Below, in pieces: positions 32,433 to 40,767 of a stretch of 64,000 nucleotides of DNA. Location of the stretch: positions 310,001-374,000 of the forward strand of contig CAVRYY010000001.1 of assembly GCA_963725655.1 (NCBI GenBank), read 5' to 3'. Below the pieces are notes generated by a model, which saw nothing but the letters and a program-made list of their open reading frames with translations, did not search any database and was not told where the DNA came from. The position numbers and the translations under genes are program-made. Position 1 is the stretch's first letter, and each line of letters begins with the position of its first letter. This stretch comes from CAVRXT01 sp963725655 (lineage in GTDB: Bacteria; Acidobacteriota; Terriglobia; Acidiferrales; UBA7541).

Positions 32433-33652
32433 TTCCCGCCGTGAGGATCTTTCGCTCCTCATTCCTTCGTTCCGCAGCGGTGCTCGGGATCATCGCCGGT
32501 GTTCTGCTCGCGAGCGCAGGCTTCGCCCAGAAGAAAAAGCTTCCGCGCCCCAAACAGCTCGACGACGGCGTGCAGTGGCATCGCGATCCCGCTACCGGCG
32601 TTCTGAGCACCAGCCGCTCGTTGTCTTCCGCCGGCACTTCCACTGGCGCTACCGCTGACGCCGCGCCTCTCGAATCGCCCACCATCAGCGTTCGCGTCAA
32701 TCTCGTTCCCGTTACTTGCAGCGTCCTGGCCGAAGACGGCAATCCGCGGCGAGGCCTGGCTCGCGGCGATTTTCATCTCTTCGACAACGGCATCGAGCAA
32801 ACGATCACCTACTTCGACGCCTCGCAAGCCACCGCCAGCGTCTCCTTGCTCGTGGACGCCAGCCCCAGCGTCTTTCGTGAGTCCACGGAAATGAAACAGG
32901 CGGCCCGGGCCTTCGCGCGCAACCTCTCCCCGGCAGACGAAATTTCCGTGGTGGACTTCTCCGCGCATTCCTATTTGTTGCTGCCGTTCTCACGCGACCG
33001 CGGTTTGCTGGAGGAAGCCATCGACCGCATCGATGTCCGCAACATGGCTACCGACGTGGGCGGAACGAATATCTACGAGGCCATCTACCTCGCGGCACGC
33101 CAGCTCTTCGCCAACCGCACCGGTCGCAAAGCCATCGTCTTGCTCACCGACGGACAGGACAGCGGCCTCGGTCTGACGCTGGATCCCGCCACCGCCTCAC
33201 CCAAGCGCGGTCAGCCCAGCGACCTGCTTACATTCGACGACGTGGCCAGCGCGCTCGCCGAATCCAACGTCCAGGCCTTTGTGATCACCACCCAATCGCG
33301 TCCCAAGCGCATGACCCCCGCGTGGCTGGCCGCTCGCGCCAATCGCTCCCTGGTCGCACAGGACGCCCGCGAATGGGGCATCCCCGCTTACACCCTGTAT
33401 CTCGCGGAACTGGTGCGTCGTTCCGGCGGCCAGCTCTATTTCCTGCGCGAAGCCGAAACCCTGGCAGAGTCCTACCGCCGCATCGCCGCAAGCATCGGCG
33501 GGGAGTACACCCTGGGCTTTGAGCCCTCCGCGGTAGGCCTCTCGACCGCAGCGTCGCACCAGCCGGTCTGGCATTCCCTTCGCGTAGAAGTGCCCGGCCA
33601 CCCCGGCCGCGTGATCCATCGCGCCGCGTACTTGGCCGTACCAAGTCAGTAA
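32429..33652 (+). CDS. VWFA-related acidobacterial-type protein, secreted
   Basis: The product is 407 aa. TTG 32429 overlaps the previous stop (TTGA); GTG 32441 is an alternative. A signal peptide spans about residues 8-33. The sequence ISVRVNLVPVTCSVLAEDG, then RGLARGDFHLFDNGIEQTI, is the N-terminal signature of the acidobacterial VWFA-related family. The VWA domain starts at SVSLLVDASPSVFRE near 145, where DASPS is a DxSxS metal-ion-dependent adhesion site; LLTDGQDSG near 238 completes it. These exported proteins are presumed to mediate metal-dependent protein contacts; a partner is not known. Confidence 0.9.
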   Translation: MIPAVRIFRSSFLRSAAVLGIIAGVLLASAGFAQKKKLPRPKQLDDGVQWHRDPATGVLSTSRSLSSAGTSTGATADAAPLESPTISVRVNLVPVTCSVLAEDGNPRRGLARGDFHLFDNGIEQTITYFDASQATASVSLLVDASPSVFRESTEMKQAARAFARNLSPADEISVVDFSAHSYLLLPFSRDRGLLEEAIDRIDVRNMATDVGGTNIYEAIYLAARQLFANRTGRKAIVLLTDGQDSGLGLTLDPATASPKRGQPSDLLTFDDVASALAESNVQAFVITTQSRPKRMTPAWLAARANRSLVAQDAREWGIPAYTLYLAELVRRSGGQLYFLREAETLAESYRRIAASIGGEYTLGFEPSAVGLSTAASHQPVWHSLRVEVPGHPGRVIHRAAYLAVPSQ

Positions 33653-34240
33653 AGGAGAAGTGAGGCGCAGCAACAACGTCGCTCGTCCCGCTGGCCCGCT
33701 CGAAGATTCACGATGCAATGTTTTCGCGGTGATTGTGACTTGCGCTTCTACGGTTCGACGCTCTTATCTGTTCCGGGTGCCCCACTCTTCTCGGGTTTTG
33801 GGAAGGGTGGGCGTTCAGAGCTCCACAGTGCCCAGAGACATTCTGTACGCTGCCTTCTCTCGCTTTCCCGCGATGTCCACCGAAACGCAAACTACCTTTT
33901 GCGTCTCCGAGGTGCTAGGGTCAAAAGGTCAGAGCGAGGCGCGCATGGCCGCGGAAGAAAATAATCGGAGTCAGCAATTCTGCAAAAAGCATCCTTCCCC
34001 AGGAATTCTCCAGCCTCTCCCGGTCGCCACGGAAACCATGATTTCCTTTGGCCGGCGAGTGCCTCAGATAGCCTGTGAGCCCCGGTTCCCCAATCGCAAC
34101 AGTGAAGAGATACCCTCCGCCAAGCGCCTGATTCTAAAGGGCAGAAAATCGCTGAATAGCAACAAAATCACGTTTTGCCAAGCGGCCCGAACTCCGCTTT
34201 ATGGCCGGGAATTTGCACTTCCGAGCGGTTTAATCACGCG
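33653..34240. other. Intergenic region with a palindromic repeat, no supported gene
   Basis: A 588-bp gap between the VWA gene and folP. Open frames crossing it have no family features. It contains one hairpin (33779-33812). No tRNA or terminator with a T-tract was seen. Confidence 0.6.
33779..33812. repeat. Hairpin-forming intergenic repeat
   Basis: GCCCCACTCTTCTC and GGGAAGGGTGGGC form an inverted repeat with one G-T pair around a short T-rich loop. Similar GTGGGGCACCC-type sequence occurs near 43781, so this may be a dispersed palindromic repeat. Confidence 0.5.
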
Positions 34241-35098
34241 ATGATTCCGCGAAAAAAATTCCGCCTCCGCACTCCAGCCGGCACGCTGATCCTGGGCGAG
34301 CGCACCCTGATCATGTCCGTGCTCAACGTCACCCCCGATAGCTTTTCCGACGGCGGCCAGTTTTTCGATCCGCAAAACGCGATCGCCCATGCGTTGGCCT
34401 GCGAACGCGCTGGCGCCGACATCCTGGATATCGGCGGCGAATCCACGCGCCCGGGCTCGCAGGGAATTTCCGTAGAAGAGGAAATGTCGCGCGTGCTGCC
34501 AGTTCTGGAAGGGCTCCGGAACCGATTGAAAATCCCCATTTCGCTGGACACTCAGAAATCCGCCGTCGCGGAAGCGGGATTGAAGATTGGCGTAGCCATA
34601 CTCAACGATGTCACCGGCCTGCGCGCAGAGACGGGTTTGGCGGCGTTAGCGCGCCGCTACAAAGTTCCCATGGTGCTCATGCACATGCGCGGCGAACCGC
34701 GAACCATGCAGAAAGGCCCATTCGCACGCAACGTGGTGCGCGATGTAATGGTTGGACTGCGACAGACTCTAGACCGCGCCAGCAAGTATGGTCTCCCCGA
34801 GTCGCAAGTGATCCTCGATCCGGGCATCGGCTTCGGGAAAAACTACGCGCAGAATTTCGAATTGCTAGCGCACCTGCCAGCGCTGGCTAGATTTGGCCGC
34901 CCGATCCTGATCGGGGCATCGCGCAAGGCGTTCCTAGGGCACGCACTCGGCGGCGTCCCCGAGGACCAGCGCACCTGGGCCACCGCCGCCGCCGTCACCG
35001 CCAGCATTCTGGGCGGCGCGCACATGGTACGCGTGCACGACGTAGCGGAGATGGTGCAAGTCGCGCGCACTGCCGACCGCATCGTTGCCGCGCGCTGA
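34241..35098 (+). CDS. folP: Dihydropteroate synthase
   Basis: The product is 285 aa. It joins 6-hydroxymethyl-dihydropterin diphosphate with p-aminobenzoate in folate synthesis. Family motifs are clear: MSVLNVTPDSFSDGG (near residue 26), DILDIGGESTRPGS (near 65), ILNDVTG (near 122), VLMHMRGEP (near 145), ILDPGIGFGK (near 195) and LIGASRKAFLG (near 226). ATG 34241 is chosen as the last start before the conserved core. No other folate gene is adjacent, and a 588-bp gap precedes it. Confidence 0.96.
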   Translation: MIPRKKFRLRTPAGTLILGERTLIMSVLNVTPDSFSDGGQFFDPQNAIAHALACERAGADILDIGGESTRPGSQGISVEEEMSRVLPVLEGLRNRLKIPISLDTQKSAVAEAGLKIGVAILNDVTGLRAETGLAALARRYKVPMVLMHMRGEPRTMQKGPFARNVVRDVMVGLRQTLDRASKYGLPESQVILDPGIGFGKNYAQNFELLAHLPALARFGRPILIGASRKAFLGHALGGVPEDQRTWATAAAVTASILGGAHMVRVHDVAEMVQVARTADRIVAAR

Positions 35099-35115
35099 AG
35101 GAGATATTCCAATCG

Positions 35116-35502
35116 TTAGACCTTGGCCTGCGCCTCGGCTGGACCTTGTCCGCAGCGTCCGCGTATCACTTCGCGGAGCTTTTCGCGCTCTTCCGGCGTC
35201 ATCCGTTCCCAGCGCCCGTCTTGGCCGCGCCGCCACGGACCGCCGATGTGCCGTCCTCCACGGCCAAACAACCCGCGCCCTCCGCCGAACAGCAACCAGC
35301 TCAGTGCCAAAAGTCCGACGCTCTGCCAATACGTGATTGGCGGCAATCTAAACAGCGTGGGCATCAGCCAGTTCCACAGGTGGTAGACGCCCTGGCCAAA
35401 TCCCACCATTACAATCAGTAGGATCAGCACAACCTTGATCAACATTCTGATCCCACGCCCGATTCCACGTCCGACCCCACGTCCAATCTCATCTCGCATC
35501 AT
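35116..35502 (-). CDS. Small membrane protein downstream of an ECF sigma gene
   Basis: The product is 128 aa. A Gly/Arg-rich N-terminus (IGRGVGRGIGRGIR) is followed by two membrane helices (residues 20-42 and 58-76). The C-terminus contains a Gly/Arg-rich stretch and WERMTPEEREKLREVIRGRCG, a helix of the kind seen in CpxP/Spy-like or anti-sigma regions. It lies 24 bp downstream of the sigma gene on the same strand, so it may act as its membrane regulator or target; this is inferred from position only. Confidence 0.7.
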   Translation of the reverse strand: MMRDEIGRGVGRGIGRGIRMLIKVVLILLIVMVGFGQGVYHLWNWLMPTLFRLPPITYWQSVGLLALSWLLFGGGRGLFGRGGRHIGGPWRRGQDGRWERMTPEEREKLREVIRGRCGQGPAEAQAKV

Positions 35503-35526
35503 GTATGTGTCCTCGTCTTCAAGTCC

Positions 35527-36105
35527 TTAGGTTAATTCGTCGTAGATTTCTCGAAGCAGTTCTCGTAGATGAATCGCCGCGTAATGTTTCTGGGAAAGCA
35601 GCGTGTTCACGCTGAGACCGGTCTCAGCCGCAAGCTCCTTGAAGCTGCGGCCATTGATTTCGTGGGCGATGAAAATTTCGCGTTGCTCTTCGGGGAGCTC
35701 GTCCAACGCTTCGCCGATCTCCTCGAGCAACACCGCGCGGGCATAAACCGCATCCGGCCCGGCGTCCGGCGATGGCAGCAGATCCTCCAGCATTAAAAAC
35801 TCGCCATCCGCTGCTTCCACCCGCTGGTCCGGCAATGCCTCCGGCTTTTTCTTGCGAAATAAGTCGGTGATCCGATTACGCGCCACGCGGAACAGCCAGG
35901 CTCCCACCTGCTCGATCGGTTTCATCAGCCGGTAGGCCTCGACCAGCTCGTAAAAGACCTCTTGCAGAATGTCTTCCGCATCGGCTCGATCGGGCACCCG
36001 CCTGCGGATGAAGTTGCGCAGCCGAGCTTGCTCGCGCACGAAGGTCTCGGAAATCCGTCGGTCTTGTGCGTCCACCATTTCGGTTATGCCGATCGCTTCC
36101 TTCAT
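35527..36105 (-). CDS. ECF-type RNA polymerase sigma factor
   Basis: The product is 192 aa. Sigma region 2 covers residues 20-85 (DRADAEDILQEVFYELVEAY, then VGAWLFRVARNRITDLFRKKK). Region 4 covers 130-190 (LDELPEEQREIFIAHEINGRSFKELAAETGLSVNTLL...). Regions 1.1 and 3 are absent, as in extracytoplasmic-function sigma factors. The linker is acidic. No classical zinc-binding anti-sigma gene is adjacent; the small membrane protein at 35116 follows in the same operon. Its promoter probably lies in 36106-36160. Confidence 0.92.
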   Translation of the reverse strand: MKEAIGITEMVDAQDRRISETFVREQARLRNFIRRRVPDRADAEDILQEVFYELVEAYRLMKPIEQVGAWLFRVARNRITDLFRKKKPEALPDQRVEAADGEFLMLEDLLPSPDAGPDAVYARAVLLEEIGEALDELPEEQREIFIAHEINGRSFKELAAETGLSVNTLLSQKHYAAIHLRELLREIYDELT

Positions 36106-36272
36106 CTACCCGTGTAGACGATTGAGCCGCGCAAATATTGTATGAAACATATACCGCCCGCTTCCCGGCGTGAAGCTTCCCGTCCGCCCGCGGACTCCAA
36201 CGATCAGCTAGCGCATTTACACAAAAGGGGGTTACCTCCGACTGCGCCCCCATTCGGAGACCCGAATAGAGC

Positions 36273-36278
36273 TATAAT
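36273..36278 (+). promoter_or_regulatory. -10 element of the M28 peptidase gene
   Basis: A perfect TATAAT lies 20 bp before the ATG at 36299, with GGAGG at 36289-36293 between them. No good -35 is visible. Confidence 0.55.
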
Positions 36279-36298
36279 CCCGCGTTCGGAGGCTCCTA

Positions 36299-37861
36299 AT
36301 GTCGATCCGATGGATATGCTCGCGTCCGGCCTTACTGCTCGTGCTCGCTTTTGCCGCGCCCGCCTTCGCGCAACTCCCGCCGGTGAAGGATCCTCTCGCT
36401 CCGAAAGTTCCGCAGGGCGCAGGAGCATGCTCGCTCGAAAAATCGTGTGCGGACCTGGCGCCCGACATTTTGCGAACCGCCATGGGTCCGTCCCCCCTCG
36501 CCGAAAATTTGCGATACCTCACCGATACCCTGGGCGGCCGGCTCACCGGCACGGCCGCAGCGGACAAAGCAACCGGCTGGGCGGTAGAAGCATTTCGACA
36601 CGCTGGCGTCGATGAGGTCCACACCGAGAAATTCACCATCCCCATCGGCTGGACGGAGGGCAAAACCCACGTCGAGGTGCTCGCGCCGGAGCCGTTTCCC
36701 GTGCGCATCGCTTCGGCAGGCTGGTCGCCGCCCACCGCCGAGGGCGGAATCACCGCCGACGTGATCGACGTTGGCGCGGGTGACGAAGCCGCCTTCGCGA
36801 AAGCCGGCGCCAGCGTGAAGGGCGCCATCGTTTTGATTCACAGCCAGGAACTGAAGGATCTCAACGACCTGCTGGGAGAATATTATCAAGGACCAGCCAT
36901 CGTGGATCGCGCCGTAAAATCCGGAGCCGCCGCCATTTTCTGGATGTCCACCCGCCCGCGCCTCTTGTTGTATCGCCACACTCTGGGGCTCGACGGCAAG
37001 CTCGCGCCGCTGCCGGAAGCGGTTGTGGCGCGGGAAGATGCCCTGCGAATCGCGCGGTTCGATGCCGCTGGTGAAAAGGTAAGCGTGCATCTCGAGATGC
37101 CCGACCATGTGGTCGCCGGACCGGTGACCTCGGAAAACGTGGTGGCGGAGATTCGCGGGCGCGAAAAACCGGACGAATACGTAGTGCTCGGCGCACACCT
37201 GGATTCCTGGGATCTAGGCACCGGAGCGCTGGACAACGGATGCAATGCGGCCATGGTGATCGACGCGGCGCGAGCCATCCACACCACCGGAACGATTCCG
37301 CGAAGGTCCATCCGCTTCATTCTGTTCACCGGCGAAGAACAGGGAATGCTGGGGTCGTGGGGCTACGTGAAAGCCCATCGCACCGAGCTCGATCGCGTGG
37401 ACGCGGTGGTCATCTTTGACGATGGCGATGGCCGCACCACCGGCTATATTCTCAGCGGAAGGAAAGACGTGGCCGACAGCGTGAAAGAAGCCATCGCTCC
37501 CGCCGCCCTGGTGGACGCCACCCAATTAACCTTCGACGCCTTCATCGGCACCGACAATTGGGATTTTCTTTTGGAAGGCATTCCCACTCTCATCGCCAAT
37601 CAGGACGAGGCGGACTACCTTGCCAACTATCACTCCGCCGCCGATACCTACGACAAAGTGAACCTCGACCGCGTCAAACGGAACGCCGCTGTGGCCGCCA
37701 TAACCGTTTTTGGATTAGCGGACAGTCCCAAACGAATTGGGTCGCGCCAATCTCGCGCCGAGATCGAACAGTTGATTAAAGATACTGGTTTGGACCAGCA
37801 GATGAAAAACACCCAATCCTGGCAGTCGTGGCAGGACGGGACCCGCGGCCGGACTCCCTGA
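36299..37861 (+). CDS. Secreted M28 family zinc aminopeptidase
   Basis: The product is 520 aa with a signal peptide over residues 1-24. A protease-associated insert covers about 130-250. The M28 catalytic core has the zinc ligands in order: His and Asp in LGAHLDSWDLG (near 300), Asp in GALDNGCNA (near 312), Glu-Glu in FTGEEQGMLGS (near 345), Asp in IFDDGDG (near 375) and His in ANYHSAADTYD (near 445). It should remove N-terminal residues from peptides outside the cytoplasm. It follows a divergent ECF sigma operon and appears to be a single-gene unit. Confidence 0.92.
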   Translation: MSIRWICSRPALLLVLAFAAPAFAQLPPVKDPLAPKVPQGAGACSLEKSCADLAPDILRTAMGPSPLAENLRYLTDTLGGRLTGTAAADKATGWAVEAFRHAGVDEVHTEKFTIPIGWTEGKTHVEVLAPEPFPVRIASAGWSPPTAEGGITADVIDVGAGDEAAFAKAGASVKGAIVLIHSQELKDLNDLLGEYYQGPAIVDRAVKSGAAAIFWMSTRPRLLLYRHTLGLDGKLAPLPEAVVAREDALRIARFDAAGEKVSVHLEMPDHVVAGPVTSENVVAEIRGREKPDEYVVLGAHLDSWDLGTGALDNGCNAAMVIDAARAIHTTGTIPRRSIRFILFTGEEQGMLGSWGYVKAHRTELDRVDAVVIFDDGDGRTTGYILSGRKDVADSVKEAIAPAALVDATQLTFDAFIGTDNWDFLLEGIPTLIANQDEADYLANYHSAADTYDKVNLDRVKRNAAVAAITVFGLADSPKRIGSRQSRAEIEQLIKDTGLDQQMKNTQSWQSWQDGTRGRTP

Positions 37862-37950
37862 CAATCACCGGTCCCGGCTGATGCCGCGTAGGGTTTAGTG
37901 CTACTAGTCCCCCTACTTCGCAGCGGTTTCGGCGCTATAATTCTTGTAGG

Positions 37951-38454
37951 ATGGCACCCATGCTCAGCGCGGCTTTGCCGGAGGCGTTGCCTATGACGCA
38001 TCCCCTGAAGATGCCGGGGAGGCTTTTGGCTATCGATTACGGCCACAAGCGCTTCGGCCTCGCGGTATCCGATGAATTGCAACTGACGGTCCAGCCGCAC
38101 CAAGTGTATTACCGCGTGAACCGCAGCGAAGACTTCCGCTACCTGCGCCAGACCGTTCGAAAATTGGACGTGCGGCGTATCGTTCTCGGCCGTCCCGTGC
38201 ACATCGACGGCCAGCGCAGCGAAATGACCGACGAAGTGGAAAATTATGCCGTCCGGCTCCGCAAGGAATTGGGAATCGAAGTGGCGCTGCAGGATGAACG
38301 CCTGACCACCTGGGAAGCCAGACGAATCCAGATCGGTAAAAAATCGGTGAGTGAGTTCGATCCGGTCGATGCCATTGCCGCCGCCGTGCTGCTCCGCGAC
38401 TACCTGGAACACCACCGCCCCTCGGGGCCTACCCCACTCCCGGAGATCGAGTAA
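37951..38454 (+). CDS. ruvX: Putative pre-16S rRNA nuclease RuvX/YqgF
   Basis: The product is 167 aa (ATG 37993 is an alternative start). The RNase H-like fold is recognised by LLAIDYGHKRFGLAVSD near residues 25-41 with the catalytic Asp, IVLGRPVHIDG near 87, and LQDERLTTWEARR near 115 with Glu, plus the final Asp in FDPVDAIAAAVLL. YqgF/RuvX takes part in 16S 5'-end maturation. A TATAAT at 37936-37941 ends 9 bp before the ATG, so the leader is very short. mltG follows 5 bp downstream, a common genomic partner. Confidence 0.93.
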   Translation: MAPMLSAALPEALPMTHPLKMPGRLLAIDYGHKRFGLAVSDELQLTVQPHQVYYRVNRSEDFRYLRQTVRKLDVRRIVLGRPVHIDGQRSEMTDEVENYAVRLRKELGIEVALQDERLTTWEARRIQIGKKSVSEFDPVDAIAAAVLLRDYLEHHRPSGPTPLPEIE

Positions 38455-38459
38455 ACCCC

Positions 38460-39527
38460 ATGCGCCGCCTTGGCCTGCTGTTGTTGCTAGCGATTGCCGC
38501 CGCCGGCGGCTTTGCGGCTTGGCTCGATCCCAAGATCAACCGGCCATTCAAGGGATACCACCCGGCATCGGTCTTCGTCGATATTCCCAAGGGAACTTCG
38601 CGCTGGGAAGTGGCCGGGATCCTCTTCAAGAGTGGAGTGGTGCGCAACCGCCTGGCGTTTGAAATGCTGGTTCGCTTCCATCAGCGATTTCCGCTGCAGG
38701 CGGGCGAATATTTGTTCGATCGTCCTTTGTCCGGCCGTGAAGTTTTCTGGAAGATCGCCGAAGGCAGGATTTACGTCCAGAAAGTCACGGTACGCGAAGG
38801 CTGGACCATGTTCGATATCGCCGACGAACTCGAAAAGGTTGGGGTGATGAATGGAGACGACTTCCTCCGTGTGGCTCGCGATCCCACGCCCATTCTGGAT
38901 TTAGCCCCGAACGCCCACAGCCTGGAAGGCTTTCTGTTTCCGTCGTCCTACGAATTCACCCGCCACGTAACCCCGGAGCTGGTAGCCGGCACAATGATCA
39001 AGCAGTTCCGCAAAGAATGGGCTTCGCTTCGTCCGAGCGCGGACCCGCCGCTGCCGGGCGGGTTGGACGTCTCCCAGGCGGTGACCATGGCGTCGCTGGT
39101 CGAAAGGGAAACGCCGTTGCCGGAGGAGCGCCCGGTGGTTGCCGGGGTCTTTTACAATCGCCTGAAGCGAAATGAGCCGTTGCAATGCGATCCCACCGTG
39201 CAGTACGCGCTGGCACTCAAAGGCGTGATGGTGCGTAGTATTACGCATGACGATCTGGGTACCAGTTCGCCGTACAATACATATCGGCATTCCGGACTGC
39301 CTCCGGGGCCGATCGCCAATCCCGGCGAAATCGCGCTGCGGGCCGCGATCAGTCCCGCGCAAACTGATTATCTGTACTTCGTCGCCAACGACGAAGGGGG
39401 CCATTTCTTCAGCCGCACTCTCGCCGAGCACAATCGCAACGTGGCGAAGTATCGCCGGCTGTTGGAAGAGAGCGCCCCGCCGGAAGACTCCGGCGCGGCA
39501 TCGCGAAAACATCGGAGAAGCTCGTGA
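38460..39527 (+). CDS. mltG: Endolytic murein transglycosylase MltG
   Basis: The product is 355 aa. Residues 1-20 form the single membrane anchor. The periplasmic YceG-like domain contains FVDIPKGTSRWEVAGIL near 38, SLEGFLFPSSYEF near 153, the catalytic Glu motif MASLVERET near 213 and LQCDPTVQYALAL near 240 (usually LQSDPT), followed by SPYNTYRHSGLPPGPIANPG. MltG cuts nascent glycan strands in the inner membrane. The next gene overlaps by 4 bp. Confidence 0.95.
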   Translation: MRRLGLLLLLAIAAAGGFAAWLDPKINRPFKGYHPASVFVDIPKGTSRWEVAGILFKSGVVRNRLAFEMLVRFHQRFPLQAGEYLFDRPLSGREVFWKIAEGRIYVQKVTVREGWTMFDIADELEKVGVMNGDDFLRVARDPTPILDLAPNAHSLEGFLFPSSYEFTRHVTPELVAGTMIKQFRKEWASLRPSADPPLPGGLDVSQAVTMASLVERETPLPEERPVVAGVFYNRLKRNEPLQCDPTVQYALALKGVMVRSITHDDLGTSSPYNTYRHSGLPPGPIANPGEIALRAAISPAQTDYLYFVANDEGGHFFSRTLAEHNRNVAKYRRLLEESAPPEDSGAASRKHRRSS

Positions 39528-40087
39528 CCCAGGCAAAAGCGATTACCAAAAAAGACAGAATCATCGAAGTGGCGCGCGCGCTGGGTAAAGATCGTTATAC
39601 CCCCGCCGAAATCGAACAGATCCGCCGCCAGTTGATCGCTCATCTTGGCGGCGAGGGAAAAACGTCCTCGGATTACATCGCCAGCGTGTTGGACCAGGCG
39701 GGACTGCGCGTGATTCTCTCGCCGCACGTCGCCGCCACCGAACGCTACGAGGAAGAATTTCAGGATCTGCTGCACTTTTCCACCATCGAGGAAGCGGAGA
39801 TGTGCATCGTCCGGCTCGACGAGCTGCTGCGCAAGTTCCAAACTTCGCACGAAAATGCCGCCGTCGAACGGGTGCGGGAAGTCGGACGCCTGGGACGCCG
39901 CCGTGCGGAGATGATCGCCCACAATCAGAAAGTGGACGCGAGCAAGCGCGCGGAAAAGGAAGAGATCGCCCACTGGTTCGCCATTTGGCTGGAAACCCCC
40001 GACACCTTTTTCGACTGGCTGGAGGTCCGGCGGCAGTCGCCCGATTTTCAGCAGCGGTTCGGTGATCGCCCCGCTGACGGGATCTGA
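39524..40087 (+). CDS. Hypothetical cytoplasmic protein
   Basis: The product is 187 aa, starting at a GTG that overlaps the mltG stop by 4 bp. It is predicted to be helical and charged, with no signal peptide or Cys. Features that might help recognition are TPAEIEQIRRQLIAHLGG near residue 28, VAATERYEEEFQDLLHFSTI near 70 and HWFAIWLETPDTFFDWLEV near 149. I do not recognise the family. Tight coupling to mltG and to the next gene suggests one operon. Confidence 0.72.
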   Translation: MTQAKAITKKDRIIEVARALGKDRYTPAEIEQIRRQLIAHLGGEGKTSSDYIASVLDQAGLRVILSPHVAATERYEEEFQDLLHFSTIEEAEMCIVRLDELLRKFQTSHENAAVERVREVGRLGRRRAEMIAHNQKVDASKRAEKEEIAHWFAIWLETPDTFFDWLEVRRQSPDFQQRFGDRPADGI

Positions 40088-40089
40088 AT

Positions 40090-40644
40090 TTGAACCGCCT
40101 GGAAGTGGGGCCCCTCGACCTCGGCCCCGGCGTAAAAGCAGTCGGCCTGGAATTAACTGACCCAGAGAACAACCACGAACCCATCTTGGGAAAAGACGGC
40201 GCAGCCATCTGGAGCCGGGTGTTGCCGGCACTGGCGGCCAGCGAAGCTTGGGGGTTGGATTTTTTCAGCCACTTGGACCGCGTGCGTAACTACTGCCAAT
40301 CCCACGAGATACGCTACCGGGAGTCGTCCGAACACTCGATTGTGATTCCTTCGGTTCCTGCCGATATTCTAGGGGGGCTCTTCGAGAGGTTCGAGCGGGA
40401 GAAGTTCGGTGCCCGAGCCGGGGGAGGGGTAACCGCGGGGGATGCCGCTCTCGAGGGCGAAATAGCCCGGAAGGGAGTGGACGCCTATGCCACCGCATTT
40501 GGCACATATCTATTCTGCGGGGTGTGCGATTTTGAGAATGGCTCGCTGGTCCTGCTGACGAACAGACTTTGGGCCAGTGAAGTGATGAGGCGTATCAAGC
40601 CTGTTTTGAGTGATATAGAGGTAGAAGTGCGGCTGCCGAGTTAA
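40090..40644 (+). CDS. Hypothetical protein
   Basis: The product is 184 aa from TTG 40090, two bases after the previous stop codon. It looks like a soluble alpha/beta protein (SSEHSIVIPSVPADILGGLF near 75, YLFCGVCDFENGSLVLLTNR near 140). No family is recognised. Expression coupled to mltG and to the 39524 gene is implied by spacing. The region after it (40645-40767) holds no gene. Confidence 0.65.
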   Translation: MNRLEVGPLDLGPGVKAVGLELTDPENNHEPILGKDGAAIWSRVLPALAASEAWGLDFFSHLDRVRNYCQSHEIRYRESSEHSIVIPSVPADILGGLFERFEREKFGARAGGGVTAGDAALEGEIARKGVDAYATAFGTYLFCGVCDFENGSLVLLTNRLWASEVMRRIKPVLSDIEVEVRLPS

Positions 40645-40767
40645 GGGCTCACGAGCGGGTACATAGTACACCCGTACCATTCGCCCCACCGAAGTCCTAC
40701 GAGATAATCTTCACCCCGCCCAGCCCCGCACGTAACCGTGCACTTTGGCTCTGGGCGGACCCTAAAT

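Noticed and set aside
33660..34244. 194-codon open frame between the VWA gene and folP
   Set aside because: No Shine-Dalgarno, no domain, a hairpin repeat inside it, and it runs into the folP start region.
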